A stretch of 64,000 nt of DNA. Origin: Stieleria magnilauensis. GTDB taxonomy: Bacteria > Planctomycetota > Planctomycetia > Pirellulales > Pirellulaceae. The notes below the pieces were generated by a model. The model saw only the letters and a program-made list of their open reading frames with translations. It did no database searches and was not told where the DNA came from. The stretch lies in NCBI GenBank assembly GCA_007753675.1, contig CP036432.1, positions 4,500,394 through 4,564,393 of the forward strand. The letters are read 5' to 3'. This document shows positions 41,834 to 52,606 of this stretch, in pieces. The translations under genes were made by a program, and so were the position numbers. Within the stretch, counting starts at the first letter, position 1. Every line of letters starts with the position of its first letter.

Positions 41834-42501
41834 TCAGCGAGCCATCTCGCTCCGCAAACGCTGTCGAAGCGACGCTTGAATGGCTTCGTGCTCCGGCCGA
41901 TCGGCGAGATTGACGCGTTCGATTCCGTCGCTGCCATAGGCGTACAACTCTCGAAAGGCGGCATTTTGGGTGTTCCCCTTTAGCGGCCGCCATTCGGTGT
42001 AGCGATGCGTCTTCGTTCGAATCGAATAGCCCATGTAGCCGCCTTTGGGATACTGACTGATGGCGACTTCTTGGCCGGGGGCGTCGGGGTCGCGTACGTT
42101 GCCGGCAAAGCTTTCGCCTTCGGCACCGGAATGGATCGGCAATCCCGCCAATTCGCTGAGCGTTGGATGCAAATCGACCAATTCGATCAATGCCTCACAC
42201 CGCCGACCGCGCGGCATTCCGGACGTAAACCACTCAGCAAGCTCGCTCGTGACGGCATGCAAACGGCCCACTGGCAATAAGCTCGCTCAAACAAAACCCC
42301 TTCGCGGGCCAGACGATCGATGTTTGGACTGCGGATGTGCGCGGCGCCGTAGCATCCCAACTCAGGTCGCAAGTCGTCGATCCCGATGAATAGAATGTTC
42401 GGCCGATCGACGTCGTTTGCGACGGTGCTGCTAGCCATCACGGTCAACGCCGCGGCCAACACGACACAACCCATCGAATGAATCGTCACGGAAGTTCGCA
42501 T
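41834..42501 (-). pseudogene. Iduronate-2-sulfatase-type sulfatase, internally deleted and frameshifted
   Basis: The 5' part (42501 to about 42215) encodes a signal peptide and a sulfatase N-terminus: [40 protein letters not shown] and the formylglycine motif [11 protein letters not shown]. Right after LLSGLRPE the frame runs to a stop. The C-terminal part of the same family resumes in another frame: [39 protein letters not shown], then ELYAYGSDGIERVNLADRP, ending at 41834. About half of a normal sulfatase of roughly 480 residues is missing, including most metal- and substrate-binding loops. The junction lies near 42200-42226. The product cannot be active; the formylglycine motif is a remnant. 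Confidence 0.88.
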
Positions 42502-43033
42502 GGTGTTCTGACCGTTCGTCTGTAGGTCTAAGAGTGTGGCATTGAAACGTGTTACCCGTTGTCAACGCTAACTCTCTGACAACGTTTGTCCAACGCCCGC
42601 TAAGTCTACACAAACGGAGAAGCCGTTCGTGCGGGCGCGAACCGGCTGATGTCAAACCAAGATCAGCCGTTTGGCGCGAGCCGACGGGCCCCAGCACGAG
42701 AGGGCGCGACCAGCCGAACCTGTCAAAGGCGGAAACCAAACGGTGGTGACCGTGCGATGGAATCAATCGACGTCCGTCACCCATCGGGTCGGGTTGCGGC
42801 ATGGCTGGAAGAACAAGGATTGAAAGCGGAGTAGAACGTCAGGTTGATTCAATACTCGATGACCCAATGACGGAACGATTTGAAGTGGCAGAATGAGACG
42901 CCTCACCGTCGGAGTTATTCGGAATCTCTCGCTGAAACGGGTCAACGGAAGAACGGCCTGGACATCTGGAGTAGAATAGCAATCTCGGGACATTGTTTCC
43001 GAGGCAAACTCTTCGACGTCGGAGCGAGACGCG
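42502..43033. other. Gene-free stretch with a REP-like hairpin
   Basis: Between the sulfatase pseudogene and the kinase gene. The only clear structure is the dispersed hairpin at 42643-42669 (listed separately) inside a repeat-like context (CGTGCGGGCGCGAACC before it, TTTGGCGCGAGCC after it). The last 150 bases form the leader of the kinase gene. Short open frames here overlap the repeat and have no recognisable product. Confidence 0.6.
42643..42669. repeat. Dispersed REP-like hairpin, copy 1 of 4
   Basis: CGGCTGAT and ATCAGCCG (8-bp perfect stem) enclose an 11-nt loop. The same architecture occurs at 49515-49541 (degenerate stem), 60804-60830 and 62281-62307. The flanks AACCGG on one side and GTTTGG on the other are also shared with the 62281 copy in inverted orientation. 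All four copies are intergenic. Confidence 0.75.
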
Positions 43034-45919
43034 GTGGATATACGAACCTCCTACATGGACCTCGGGTCGCTACACACGGCCAAGGATCAGCCTTTTACGA
43101 GAGATCAGCTTGTCAGAACGCTGATCAACGCGGCTCGACATCTCGTCTGGTGCACGTCGATGGACGGCAAGTTGCTGTATGTCAATCGCGTCGCCGAGCG
43201 TGTCTATGGCAGACCGCTCAAGGAACTGACGGCCGACCCCAATTACTGGCTGGACGCAATCCACCCGGACGACCGCGAGACCGTCGTCGCGAATCTGGAC
43301 AATTTGCTTGAAAAAAAACACATCGAACAGGACTATCGCGTCGTGCGTCCCAACGGTTCGGTGATCTGGCTACACGACCGAGTCAGTGTGGTCCACGATG
43401 CCAACCGCCAACCCAAATTCGTCGGCGGGATTGGTACGGACATCAGTGCGATTCGCGAATCCGAAGCGCTCTATTCGTCACTGGTCGAGTGCATGCCGAT
43501 GCAGGTCGTCCGCAAGGACATGAAGGGCAAGGTGGTGTTCGGCAACGAGCTGTACTGCGAGTCGATGGGGATGTCGTTGGATGAGATCTTGGGGAAGACC
43601 GATTTCGATCTCTTTCCCAAGGACCTGGCGAAGAAATATCGACAAGACGATCGTCGCGTCGTCAAAACGGGCAAGGTCGTCAATCATGTCGAAGCCCATG
43701 AGAAAGCCGACGGCGAACGGGTTTACATGGAAACGTTTAAAGGCCCGGTTTACGACGCCGCCGGAAATATCAGTGGCATCCAGATCATGTTTTGGGATGT
43801 CACACAGCGACATCAAGCCGAACAGGAAGTGCGTGCGGCGAAGGAGGTTGCCGAGGCTGCCAAAGAGATGGCGGAACAGGCCAACCAGGCCAAGAGCGAG
43901 TTTCTGGCAAACATGAGCCATGAGATTCGCACGCCGATGAATGGGATCATCGGGATGACCGAGTTATTGCTTCACACGACGCCGACGTCGGAACAACGTG
44001 ACTACTTGAACATGGTCAAACAGTCGGCCGACTCACTGCTGCGGCTGCTCAACGACATTCTCGATTTTTCCAAGATCGAAGCGGGTAAACTTGACCTGGA
44101 TCATCATCCCTTCAGTCTTCGTGATTGCATCGGGCAAACGATCCAGACGCTCGGTTGCCGTGCCGGGGGCAAGGGGTTGGAAATGCTTTGTCATGTCGCG
44201 CCCGAGATCCCCGACATGCTCGTCGGTGACGCGGGGCGACTGGGACAGATCGTTGTCAATCTGGTGGGCAATGCGATCAAATTCACCGAGGAGGGCGAAA
44301 TCGAAGTCGTCGTCCATCTCGAATCCAGCAGTGAAGATTCAGTCGGTCTGCAGATTTCGGTCCGCGACACAGGAATCGGAATTCCTACCGATCGGCAACA
44401 AGCCGTTTTTGAATCCTTTCGACAAGCCGATGCGTCGACGAACAGACGATTCGGCGGCACCGGGTTGGGCCTGACCATTTCAACCCAGCTGGTCGAGCTG
44501 ATGAACGGCCGCATTTGGGTGGAGAGCGAGGTCGGCACGGGAACGACCTTTCATTTCACGGCCCGCTTCGGCATCGTCGATCCGCAACCTACGCCGGTCG
44601 ACACCGAAGTGTTGCACGGCGTCCCCGTGCTCGTGGTGGACGACAACGCGACCAGCCGCTCCATCCTGGACGAGATGCTCCGCCAATGGGGTCTCGCGGT
44701 GACGGTCGTGGCCGACGGTCAAGAAGCCCTCACGGAACTGCAGCGTGCCGCGGCGGACGGACGGCCCTATCCGCTTGCCATTCTCGACAGCGCGATGCAA
44801 CCCATGGACGGTTTCGCGATTGCCGCACGCTTGCGACAGGATCCGGATGTCGCGTTGAAAGACTGTCCAATCATCATGCTCTCCTCGGCCGTCAAGGCGG
44901 GCGACGTGGAACAATGCAGGCAGCTGGGTGTGGCCCGCTACATGCAAAAACCCGCGGTTCACTCGGACCTGTTGAAAACCATCCTCAAGACCACCGGGCA
45001 TTCCGATTCGTCACAAGTGAGTCCCAAGGACAACGCGACCAAGACCTATCGCAAACTGAAGGTCTTGCTCGCCGAGGACGGCGACGTCAATCGAAAGGTC
45101 GCGGTCGGGCTGCTGTCGCATCAGGGCCATGAAGTCCTGGTTGCCGAAGACGGCGTGGAAGCGGTTGCGGCGCTCGATGAGCAACGATTTGACATCGTGC
45201 TGATGGATGTGCAGATGCCGAACATGGACGGCATCGAAGCCACCCGACTCATTCGTGAAAAAGAACACCAGTTGGATCGACACACGCCGATCGTCGCGAT
45301 GACGGCCGGCGCGATGAAAGGTGACGAAGAACATTGTCTCGAAGCCGGAATGGACGGTTATATCGCCAAGCCGATCGACCCCGAGAAACTGTATGACCTC
45401 ATGGAACGCTGTGTCAGCGGCGAGGCGATCGGACCATCCAACGATCCCGTTTCGGTCGCACCCGAAAACGACGACACCAACGCCTCCTCCGACGTTGAAA
45501 GAGATCCCGGCAATAGCGACGGTTCGGACCTGACCGAGTTGATGAACGATCCGGCTGCCGCGAAGACGTTAGCCGCGATCGATATGGAAACCGCGTGTGA
45601 ACGTTGCCGAGGGAACGATTCGCACCTGCGAATCCTTGCCGAGACCCTGATCGGTGAGGCGACTGAGCTGATGAAGTCCATGCGTGCAGCGGTCGATTCG
45701 CATGACGTCCAATCGATCCGCCGCGGTGCGCATTCGCTCAAAGGCGCCGCATCGGTGTTCGGTGCGACCGACGTCGTTGCTGGTGCCTTGCATCTAGAGA
45801 CGATCGCGGAATCGGCTGACCCTGCCGAATTGAATGCCCAACTCGACAAGGTGGACGAAGAGGTCGGGCGTTTGGTCGCGGCGTTGATTCTGCTCTGCAA
45901 GCAAGACGCGGAATGCTAA
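43034..45919 (+). CDS. Hybrid histidine kinase, PAS-PAS-HisKA-HATPase-REC-REC-HPt
   Basis: 961 residues from the GTG at 43034, chosen because GGAG at 43021-43024 is a well-placed ribosome site; an ATG at 43058 is the alternative. There is no membrane segment, so sensing is cytoplasmic through two PAS domains (about residues 25-140 and 145-265). A short coiled coil leads to HisKA ([10 protein letters not shown], phospho-accepting His296). The HATPase has [16 protein letters not shown] and [10 protein letters not shown]. Two receiver domains follow: VLVVDDN with Asp585 in [11 protein letters not shown], and LLAEDGDVN with Asp725 in [11 protein letters not shown]. The chain ends with an HPt domain ([12 protein letters not shown], His900). 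All relay residues are present, so it should run a His-Asp-His phosphorelay to an unlinked response regulator. No cognate regulator is nearby. Confidence 0.95.
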   Translation: MDIRTSYMDLGSLHTAKDQPFTRDQLVRTLINAARHLVWCTSMDGKLLYVNRVAERVYGRPLKELTADPNYWLDAIHPDDRETVVANLDNLLEKKHIEQDYRVVRPNGSVIWLHDRVSVVHDANRQPKFVGGIGTDISAIRESEALYSSLVECMPMQVVRKDMKGKVVFGNELYCESMGMSLDEILGKTDFDLFPKDLAKKYRQDDRRVVKTGKVVNHVEAHEKADGERVYMETFKGPVYDAAGNISGIQIMFWDVTQRHQAEQEVRAAKEVAEAAKEMAEQANQAKSEFLANMSHEIRTPMNGIIGMTELLLHTTPTSEQRDYLNMVKQSADSLLRLLNDILDFSKIEAGKLDLDHHPFSLRDCIGQTIQTLGCRAGGKGLEMLCHVAPEIPDMLVGDAGRLGQIVVNLVGNAIKFTEEGEIEVVVHLESSSEDSVGLQISVRDTGIGIPTDRQQAVFESFRQADASTNRRFGGTGLGLTISTQLVELMNGRIWVESEVGTGTTFHFTARFGIVDPQPTPVDTEVLHGVPVLVVDDNATSRSILDEMLRQWGLAVTVVADGQEALTELQRAAADGRPYPLAILDSAMQPMDGFAIAARLRQDPDVALKDCPIIMLSSAVKAGDVEQCRQLGVARYMQKPAVHSDLLKTILKTTGHSDSSQVSPKDNATKTYRKLKVLLAEDGDVNRKVAVGLLSHQGHEVLVAEDGVEAVAALDEQRFDIVLMDVQMPNMDGIEATRLIREKEHQLDRHTPIVAMTAGAMKGDEEHCLEAGMDGYIAKPIDPEKLYDLMERCVSGEAIGPSNDPVSVAPENDDTNASSDVERDPGNSDGSDLTELMNDPAAAKTLAAIDMETACERCRGNDSHLRILAETLIGEATELMKSMRAAVDSHDVQSIRRGAHSLKGAASVFGATDVVAGALHLETIAESADPAELNAQLDKVDEEVGRLVAALILLCKQDAEC

Positions 45920-46374
45920 CCTCCGCCGCACCGGGCGAAGCCACGACTGGTAGGCCCAGCCCCCCAACCCACGGCAGGTGCAATCTTTAACAGCAGGTAG
46001 TCGTGGGCTTTCTTTGCTGCGAGCGACTCGACCCTCCCAAAGCGCATTGGCATCTACACCATTCGCTTTTTGCCCAAAGGGCATGCATATCCATAGCCTG
46101 GGGCAAGCAAACCGAGCATTTGCGAGGGTCGCGCCGCCCCAGGAACCGCATCGCAATGAGGTAAACTTTGGCCAACGGCCATGCACAACCTTCGCGTTTG
46201 ACGAGGCATTTGTGGATGGCCGTTGGCCAATCCCTCGCGTCTCGTTTGCGGACCTTGGGCGATGCCCAAGTCAAAATCACGACTCCGACTGGCGGCACGA
46301 TGCAATGATCACGCTACACTGGTGGAAAGGATCTTTCCTCGTCATCCAGCGAGAACCCGTCCACTCAGGTCCGA
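45920..46374. other. Gene-free stretch with a 15-bp inverted repeat
   Basis: TTGGCCAACGGCCAT (46168-46182) is perfectly complementary to ATGGCCGTTGGCCAA (46216-46230), with a 33-nt loop. Each arm also contains the smaller palindrome TTGGCCAA or part of it. Upstream, CCTGGGGC and GCCCCAGG form another pair around 46097-46142. The stretch separates the kinase from the first ASPIC lipoprotein gene and resembles planctomycete intergenic repeat material. No gene is seen. Confidence 0.65.
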
Positions 46375-49300
46375 ATGAGTCGGCATCAGTCTCCTCTTGA
46401 AGTTCAAAGCGTGATTCAGGACCTTTTCATCGCCCGCCGTGCACCGTGTCGGGCCTATCCGTCTCGTTGGATTCGCGACCGTCTTCGAAAGGGACTGATG
46501 GGATGCGTGCTGTGTGGCGTGATGGCCGGCGGATGCGACGGAACCAAACCGAACGCCCCCCCGTCATCCGGTGGAGCCTCTGCGGAGGCGGCCGGCGAGT
46601 CGCAGGATCCACGGGCGCTGATGGAATCGGCGATGCAAGCCGGGGACTGGCAGCGGGCCGATCGCTACGCGAAAGCGGCGCTGATCGCTGATCCGAACGA
46701 TCCCGATTTGGTCTCGTTGGTGGCCAAGGTCAATGCGTACTGCGACCGCAAACGAGACGCAGCGAATTTGTTGGTCGAAGCGGCCAAGCTGGCGGATTAT
46801 CGCCCGCCCGCGCGGGTGAACTTGGCGGTCCAGGCGCTGGTCGAAGTCGGTGAAATCTATCCGGCGATCGAACTGCTGGAACAATCACTGGCGACGCATC
46901 CCGAAGCAAACCAGCAGCGTCGCATGCTGGTCGGATTTCTGGCCGAGGTCCAACGCACCGATCGAATCGGACCGCACCTGAAGGCGTTGATCCAGAATCG
47001 TGCTTTCGATCTTTCGCTGCTGTTGGCGACGACAGAAAGGTCATCGCGACGTCTGTCGGAAAACACGGCGTCTCGATTGTTACAACGCAATCCCACCGAT
47101 CGCCGCGTGCGTCTGTCCGACGCGTTTCTCTTCCTCTATCGACACGACGCGACCCGGGCGATCGACGTCTTGGAGGACATTTTGCAGCAGCATCCCAATT
47201 TCGCGCCGGCGCATGCGATGTACGGACAAGCGTTGGTGTTGGCCGGGCGTTGGGAACAGTTGCCTCAATGGATCGAAACCGCGCCGGCTGGCAGCCCCGA
47301 TTTCGCCGGCTATTGGCTGACCCTGGGTGACGCGGCGATGCACCACGATGAAACGGCAGCGGCGGTTCGCGCCTACTGGGAAGCGACACGTCGTGATTCG
47401 AGCAACAGTCTGGCGTGGGATCAACTGCGATTCGCGATCCAACGTCTGCAAGCCGGCGAGTCAGAGTTTCGCGATGCGATTTCAAAGGCACAGCTGGCGG
47501 TCGTGTCCGACCATGCGGACGCCTTGCTGACTCTACGGGAACACTTCAATGAGTTCACCGGCGGTGGGTCGGTCAGCCAAACGGGCGCGGCGCAAGTCGC
47601 GCGTTCGCTGCTAAACGTGGGTCGAGTCTGGGAAGCGGAAGCCTGGTCCGCGGTGGCGACAACCCTGTCGGAAGATCCCAGCGATCAGCTGAAAACGTTG
47701 CGAAATGAAATCGTTCGCCAGCTCGGCCAAAGTCAGGAATGGGTTTCCACGCAGAACGCGTCAGGGCGTCTTGATTTGGCGTTCCTGCCTCCGCCGCAGT
47801 TGGGATCCGCATCGGCAGTCGAGTTGCGGTCGTCCGTCATCGCGACGATTCCTACCCACGATCATCTGCGGATGTCGGAACAGTCGCTTTCCTGGGGTTT
47901 AGATGCGGTCGGCCAAGGCAACAATCCGACCAACGCGCGGTTGGCAGCGCTGATTCGTTCCACAGGCGTCGGCGGGGGTGCGATCGACTATGACTTGGAT
48001 GGTCGTCCCGACCTGATGATGATGAACGCGGGCGGGACGATGCTGCAGAATGACTCGATCGCCAACGATTTGATGCGCAACCTGGGAGACACCTTCGTTC
48101 GCGTCAGTCCGAGGGCGGGTGTGGCCGACCGTGGCTATGGACAGGGAGTCGCGATCGGAGACTTCAACGGCGACGGTTTTCCAGACCTGTTCTTTGCGAA
48201 CCTTGGGGCGAATCGTTTGCTGCACAACAACGGCGACGGCAGCTTCACCGACTGCACCGAGCGACTTCGCGACGACCAACCGCCCGCCTGGTCCACCTCC
48301 GCAGCGATGGTCGACATCAATGGTGATTCAATCTTGGACCTGCTGGTGACGAACTATTGCAAGACCGTCGAAAATCTGGACAAGGCGTGCCCCAATGAGG
48401 AAGGTGTCTTGGGTCCCTGTCATCCGTTGAAGTTCCCCGCCGAGTACGATCAATTTTTCCTGGCAACGGGGACGGGCGAATTTGAAGACGTGACCGACAC
48501 GTGGATCGACCGATCGTCTCCCGGCCGCGGGCTGGGGATTGTTGCCGGCGCACTCGATGGTCAAAACCTGGGCATCTTTGTCGCCAACGACATGTCGCGT
48601 AACGCCTTTTACACGCGTGCTGCCGGCGAGCGGATGAAACTCGACGAAACCGCTTCGGCGCGCGGTGTCGCCGTCGACGCGGTGACTCGGGCCCAAGCAT
48701 CGATGGGGATCGCCAGCAGCGATTTTGATTTAGACGGCGACCTCGATTTTTACGTCACCGGATTTGCCCGCGAGTACAACGTGTACTACGAACAGATCTC
48801 GCCGGGGATGTGGAAAGACGAAACGGGAAAGCTTGGGTTGGTGGAACCGACACTGTCCCAGGTCGGCTTCGGCACCCAAGCGATTGACATGGACAACGAT
48901 GGGATCGATGAAATCATCGTGACCAACGGACACATCGGCGAGTTTTCCGGACCGGACGTTCCGCCATACGAATTGCCGATGCAGTTGTTCCGCCGCGGTG
49001 CGACCGGTCGATTCGAATTGGTCGAAGACGATGCCTGGGGCGAGTATTTCAGGACACCGCACGTGGGCCGAGCGCTGTGGACGACCGACGTGAACCGCGA
49101 TGGCCGGAACGACGTGATGGTCACGCACACGCACGAGCAAGTCCGTCTGCTGGTCAATGAAACCGAATCCCCAAATCATCGGATCGCATTCCGATTGGTC
49201 GGTACCGACAGCAGCCGTGATGCGGTGGGAGCGGTGATCCGTTTTCGCTGCGACGGTCGATCACGAACGATCTGGTCGCTCGCCGGCGATGGATACTTTT

Positions 49301-49479
49301 GCAGCAATGAGAAAACGTTGATCGCGGGACTCGCCGAGTCCGATCGGGTGACGGATCTGTCGGTGACCTGGCCGGACGGTTCGGTGGATCGGATCGGAAC
49401 GTTGGCTGCCGATCACGTGTATCTGATCACGCAGGGGCTTGGCGAGGCGTTCTCGCTGTTTGAGTACGGGCGGCCGTGA
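46375..49479 (+). CDS. TPR + FG-GAP/VCBS + ASPIC/UnbV lipoprotein (paralogue 1)
   Basis: 1034 residues from the ATG at 46375. A hydrophobic stretch ends in a lipobox-like AGGC at Cys54 (GCVLCGVMAGGC). The unusually long leader means a later start is possible. The first half is TPR-like (residues about 75-450; LMESAMQAGDWQRADRYAKA). The second half has FG-GAP calcium loops: AIDYDLDGRPDLMMMN, GDFNGDGFPDLFFANLG, DINGDSILDLLVTNY, DFDLDGDLDFYVTGF and DMDNDGIDEIIVTNGH. It ends in the ASPIC/UnbV domain (RDAVGAVIRFR, SLAGDGYFCSNEKTLIAGL, VTWPDGS). The family (CRTAC1-like) is secreted and predicted to form a beta-propeller; its partner is unknown. It is the most divergent of the four paralogues and the only one on the plus strand, convergent with paralogue 2. 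Confidence 0.9.
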   Translation: MSRHQSPLEVQSVIQDLFIARRAPCRAYPSRWIRDRLRKGLMGCVLCGVMAGGCDGTKPNAPPSSGGASAEAAGESQDPRALMESAMQAGDWQRADRYAKAALIADPNDPDLVSLVAKVNAYCDRKRDAANLLVEAAKLADYRPPARVNLAVQALVEVGEIYPAIELLEQSLATHPEANQQRRMLVGFLAEVQRTDRIGPHLKALIQNRAFDLSLLLATTERSSRRLSENTASRLLQRNPTDRRVRLSDAFLFLYRHDATRAIDVLEDILQQHPNFAPAHAMYGQALVLAGRWEQLPQWIETAPAGSPDFAGYWLTLGDAAMHHDETAAAVRAYWEATRRDSSNSLAWDQLRFAIQRLQAGESEFRDAISKAQLAVVSDHADALLTLREHFNEFTGGGSVSQTGAAQVARSLLNVGRVWEAEAWSAVATTLSEDPSDQLKTLRNEIVRQLGQSQEWVSTQNASGRLDLAFLPPPQLGSASAVELRSSVIATIPTHDHLRMSEQSLSWGLDAVGQGNNPTNARLAALIRSTGVGGGAIDYDLDGRPDLMMMNAGGTMLQNDSIANDLMRNLGDTFVRVSPRAGVADRGYGQGVAIGDFNGDGFPDLFFANLGANRLLHNNGDGSFTDCTERLRDDQPPAWSTSAAMVDINGDSILDLLVTNYCKTVENLDKACPNEEGVLGPCHPLKFPAEYDQFFLATGTGEFEDVTDTWIDRSSPGRGLGIVAGALDGQNLGIFVANDMSRNAFYTRAAGERMKLDETASARGVAVDAVTRAQASMGIASSDFDLDGDLDFYVTGFAREYNVYYEQISPGMWKDETGKLGLVEPTLSQVGFGTQAIDMDNDGIDEIIVTNGHIGEFSGPDVPPYELPMQLFRRGATGRFELVEDDAWGEYFRTPHVGRALWTTDVNRDGRNDVMVTHTHEQVRLLVNETESPNHRIAFRLVGTDSSRDAVGAVIRFRCDGRSRTIWSLAGDGYFCSNEKTLIAGLAESDRVTDLSVTWPDGSVDRIGTLAADHVYLITQGLGEAFSLFEYGRP

Positions 49480-49514
49480 GAATCATCGCCGGGCGTCCGG
49501 ACGCGGGCGTGAAC

Positions 49515-49541
49515 CGGCGGACGTCAGACGAAGACCAGCCG
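49515..49541. repeat. Dispersed REP-like hairpin, degenerate copy 2 of 4
   Basis: CGGCGGAC, 11-nt loop, ACCAGCCG: same layout as the 42643 copy but the stem is weakened by substitutions. It lies in the 63-bp gap between the convergent paralogues 1 and 2, a position where a hairpin could end transcription from either side. Confidence 0.55.
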
Positions 49542-49542
49542 T

Positions 49543-52500
49543 TCACCAACGTTCAAACGGTTCCGGATCGCCTTCGACGATCAACAGTCGGCGATCGGCG
49601 GGAAGATTGTTGATTTGCTGACGCCGTCCACTCGGCCAGCGGATCGAGAGTTGGTCGACTTGTTGGCGGTTGCCGAGACCGAACGCCAGGACCGCTTCGT
49701 TGCGGCAAAAGAATCCGTCTCCGGCGACGACCCAATCCGACAGGCTGCGGTCTCCGACTTGAACGTCCACTTTGGCGCCGATCGCATCGCGTTCGCTTTG
49801 TGTGCCGACCAGTTGAATTTGAAGCCAGTGGTTCTGCGTTGCAGTGCGGTTGATCAGCAGCGCCGAGGTCTCGCCGAGATGCGTGACGACAACGTCCATC
49901 TTTCCGTCGCGGTTAAAATCCAGGCGTGCCAGTCCGCGTCCCACGTGTCGACCGCTCCAGTAGCCCGAGGGATCGGAGACGTCGCAAAGCTCGAACCGGT
50001 TGCCGAGGTTTCGAAACATTTGCGGGGGTTGCTCAAAGGGATCGGGAATGGCGGCGGACTGTTCGATGTGTCCGTTGGTCACGACCAGATCCAGCGTGCC
50101 GTCGTTGTTGTAATCGATCGCTTGGGTTCCGAATCCGAGCACGGAGGAACTGGGTCCGGCCAGTCCGAATCCGACGTTTCGGTCTTGAAACATTCCATCA
50201 CGATTGAGAAACAGACTGGCATTTTCGTCTTGGAAATTCGTCACGTGAAAATCAAGGGCGCCGTTTTGGTCGAAGTCACCCGCGGCCACGCCCATCGACG
50301 CGGTCGGCACGCCGTCGAATCCGAAGGCACAACCGCGTGACATCGCGACATCACTCCAAGGATTTTCATCGGCCCCGCTTCCACGGACCCAAAGTTGATT
50401 GGGGTCGGTGTCATTGCCGACAAAGACTTCGTTTCCCGGATGGCGATCATCAAAATCGCCGACGACGACCCCGAGTCCGGAGGCGGCTGCGGTTTCGGGA
50501 TCACCAATGAGCCGGAAAGACGCTTGCCCCTTGCCATCATTCGTGATCCATCGATCGGTGCCCGGATTGAACTCGGCCGGCTTGAGATAGCCGACGACTT
50601 GCCCGAGCTCGTTGACTGCGGGACGTTTGCTGAAGGCGGGGTCGTGCAGATAGTTCAACTCGAACACGTCCGGCAGAGCATCGCCGCTCAAATCCGCCAT
50701 CGCCAATGAAGTCGTCAGGATCGTTTTGTCATCACGGTCATCGAAGTCGACCGATCGAAAGGTGCCATCGCCGGAGTTGATCCAAAGCGAATTCTGTCCG
50801 ACGTTGGCAACCACCAAGTCCGCGAATCCGTCTTGGTTCCAGTCACCGACGGTGACACCGGTGGAGTAGCGAGACTGTTGGGCGCCGGCATGCCCCGTGA
50901 CGTCCACCAGTTTCCCTTCCGTTTGACGATACAAAACGTTGCTTTCGCGACCGACAAAGTCCGGCGGGTCCGCACCACCCTGGGTGAAATAGAGGTCCGC
51001 CTGGCCGTCCAAGTCGTAATCGATGACCGCGACGGCACCACCGACGGATTGATACACCGAAAAACCACGATCCTGGCTGGAACTGGCGACGTGAAACGCA
51101 TGCGTCAGACCGACGTTCGCGGCGACATTCTCGAACGAGGGCTCAACCGACTGGTAAGGTGCGGGGCTCGAACCGGCTGTCGGGGCCGGAACGTTTGTTT
51201 CGGTCAGATTCATCGCAGGCAAGGGGAATGCATCGAGTCGCATCCCGCAAAGCTTGACCGCCGTCTCGGGAAAACCCTGCTCGGATTGGACCAACCGCAC
51301 GAGTTCGCCTTGCAGCCCTTGCAGGACATTGCGTGGGGCCCGCTGGTAGTGCGCTGCCAGTGACTTCCACAAGACGCTTTCCAGTCGACGATCGAGTGAC
51401 TCGAGTAACGCGGCGAGCCTGAGCATCGATGCGAGATCGGGCTGCGGCGCATCGGCGATCCGATTGTTGACTTGGGACACGTCGCGGAGTGTCTTCCAGC
51501 GATCGGACCACTGTTCGGCATCTTCGCCGCGGCCGAGCGCTTCCAGCGCAGCTCGCAAGCGGACGATCGATCGGAAATCCGAGGGTTCACGATCGAGTGC
51601 TTCCAACAACGCTCGGGAGGCCTGCTCGGGCTCGCGTTGGGTCCACCAATAGGTCCCGATGGCGGCCCAGTATTCGGAAAACTGTTTCGTGCGCGCATCG
51701 ACTTTGCCCAGCCACCACTGAAAACTCACATCGTCCTGTGCCTCGGCAGCGGCGCGGCCGAAGAACGCAACGATCGAGGGCGGCTGTTGATCGGCATCGA
51801 CCGAATCACGCAACACGTCGACGGCCGCTTGGAAGTTTTCGTCCATGAATAACTTTCTCGCTTCGCCGGAGACGCCGATCGGATAGTACAGGTGTTGATC
51901 GGGAGCAGCAGGGGTATCGGAGGGCGGGTCGTACATCGCATCGCTCGGCTGCATCAGCGAGTGCAATTCGTCCTGACGCACGTTGCCCTGTCTGCACAGA
52001 TGGCGGACATGTTCGACGGCTTCATGGCGTCGCCCTTGGCGGTTGTAGAGAAACGCCAGCTTTCGATGTGCCGGAGCGGCTTGGGGGATCTGTTCCAGAA
52101 TTTTCAGATAGCCACGTTCTGCGTCTTGATAACGTCCCAACTGGAACGACCAATCGGCGGCCTGACCGAGTGCCGGCAGTCCAGATTCAGGATGATCGGC
52201 GGGAATGCTTTTCAGCACTTCGATGGCCTCGGCCAGATCACCGCGCCCGGCCGCAAGGTTGGCCATCCGGAACAGGATTTCATCATCGTCAGGGTCGACC
52301 AACAACAGAGACCGCAGGACAGACTCGGCACCGCGCAAGTCACCTTGTTGCTCCAGTTGTTCGGCTTTGGCAATCACGCCGGCGCGATCCATTTTGACGT
52401 TCGGTGGTGGATCGGTGGCGACGCCTGTTTGCGGCTCAGCGTCCGACGTATCAGCCGATGGCTCCTGCGGCAGCGAATCGCTGTCTTGTTCTGCGGACGT

Positions 52501-52596
52501 GATGGCCGTCTCGGGATTCCCGCTGTGCCGACACCCGATCGAAAGGGTCAGCACAATGGCAATCGCCGACGTCAGATAGATCGTTCGGTCAGTCAC
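49543..52596 (-). CDS. TPR + FG-GAP/VCBS + ASPIC/UnbV lipoprotein (paralogue 2)
   Basis: I choose the GTG at 52596. It gives an ideal lipoprotein leader, TDRTIYLTSAIAIVLTLSIGC, and starts 10 bp after the upstream gene's stop. A TTG at 52620, overlapping that gene, is the alternative. The predicted length is 1017 residues. TPR-like repeats fill the first half (AEQLEQQGDLRGAESVLRSL, LPALGQAADWSFQLGRYQDA). FG-GAP loops follow: VIDYDLDGQADLYFTQGG, DWNQDGFADLVVANVGQNSL, DFDQNGALDFHVTNF and DYNNDGTLDLVVTNGHI. The ASPIC/UnbV end carries RDAIGAKVDVQVG, VVAGDGFFCRNEAVLAFGLG and IRWPSG. It is translated close behind paralogue 3 and so probably in one operon; the many matching segments point to tandem duplication. 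A surface or periplasmic location is inferred from the lipobox. Confidence 0.9.
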   Translation of the reverse strand: MTDRTIYLTSAIAIVLTLSIGCRHSGNPETAITSAEQDSDSLPQEPSADTSDAEPQTGVATDPPPNVKMDRAGVIAKAEQLEQQGDLRGAESVLRSLLLVDPDDDEILFRMANLAAGRGDLAEAIEVLKSIPADHPESGLPALGQAADWSFQLGRYQDAERGYLKILEQIPQAAPAHRKLAFLYNRQGRRHEAVEHVRHLCRQGNVRQDELHSLMQPSDAMYDPPSDTPAAPDQHLYYPIGVSGEARKLFMDENFQAAVDVLRDSVDADQQPPSIVAFFGRAAAEAQDDVSFQWWLGKVDARTKQFSEYWAAIGTYWWTQREPEQASRALLEALDREPSDFRSIVRLRAALEALGRGEDAEQWSDRWKTLRDVSQVNNRIADAPQPDLASMLRLAALLESLDRRLESVLWKSLAAHYQRAPRNVLQGLQGELVRLVQSEQGFPETAVKLCGMRLDAFPLPAMNLTETNVPAPTAGSSPAPYQSVEPSFENVAANVGLTHAFHVASSSQDRGFSVYQSVGGAVAVIDYDLDGQADLYFTQGGADPPDFVGRESNVLYRQTEGKLVDVTGHAGAQQSRYSTGVTVGDWNQDGFADLVVANVGQNSLWINSGDGTFRSVDFDDRDDKTILTTSLAMADLSGDALPDVFELNYLHDPAFSKRPAVNELGQVVGYLKPAEFNPGTDRWITNDGKGQASFRLIGDPETAAASGLGVVVGDFDDRHPGNEVFVGNDTDPNQLWVRGSGADENPWSDVAMSRGCAFGFDGVPTASMGVAAGDFDQNGALDFHVTNFQDENASLFLNRDGMFQDRNVGFGLAGPSSSVLGFGTQAIDYNNDGTLDLVVTNGHIEQSAAIPDPFEQPPQMFRNLGNRFELCDVSDPSGYWSGRHVGRGLARLDFNRDGKMDVVVTHLGETSALLINRTATQNHWLQIQLVGTQSERDAIGAKVDVQVGDRSLSDWVVAGDGFFCRNEAVLAFGLGNRQQVDQLSIRWPSGRRQQINNLPADRRLLIVEGDPEPFERW

Positions 52597-52606
52597 TTGT
52601 TCACGC

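Noticed and set aside
42649-42834. 61-codon plus-strand open frame upstream of the kinase
   Set aside because: It overlaps the dispersed hairpin repeat, has no ribosome site and no recognisable product.
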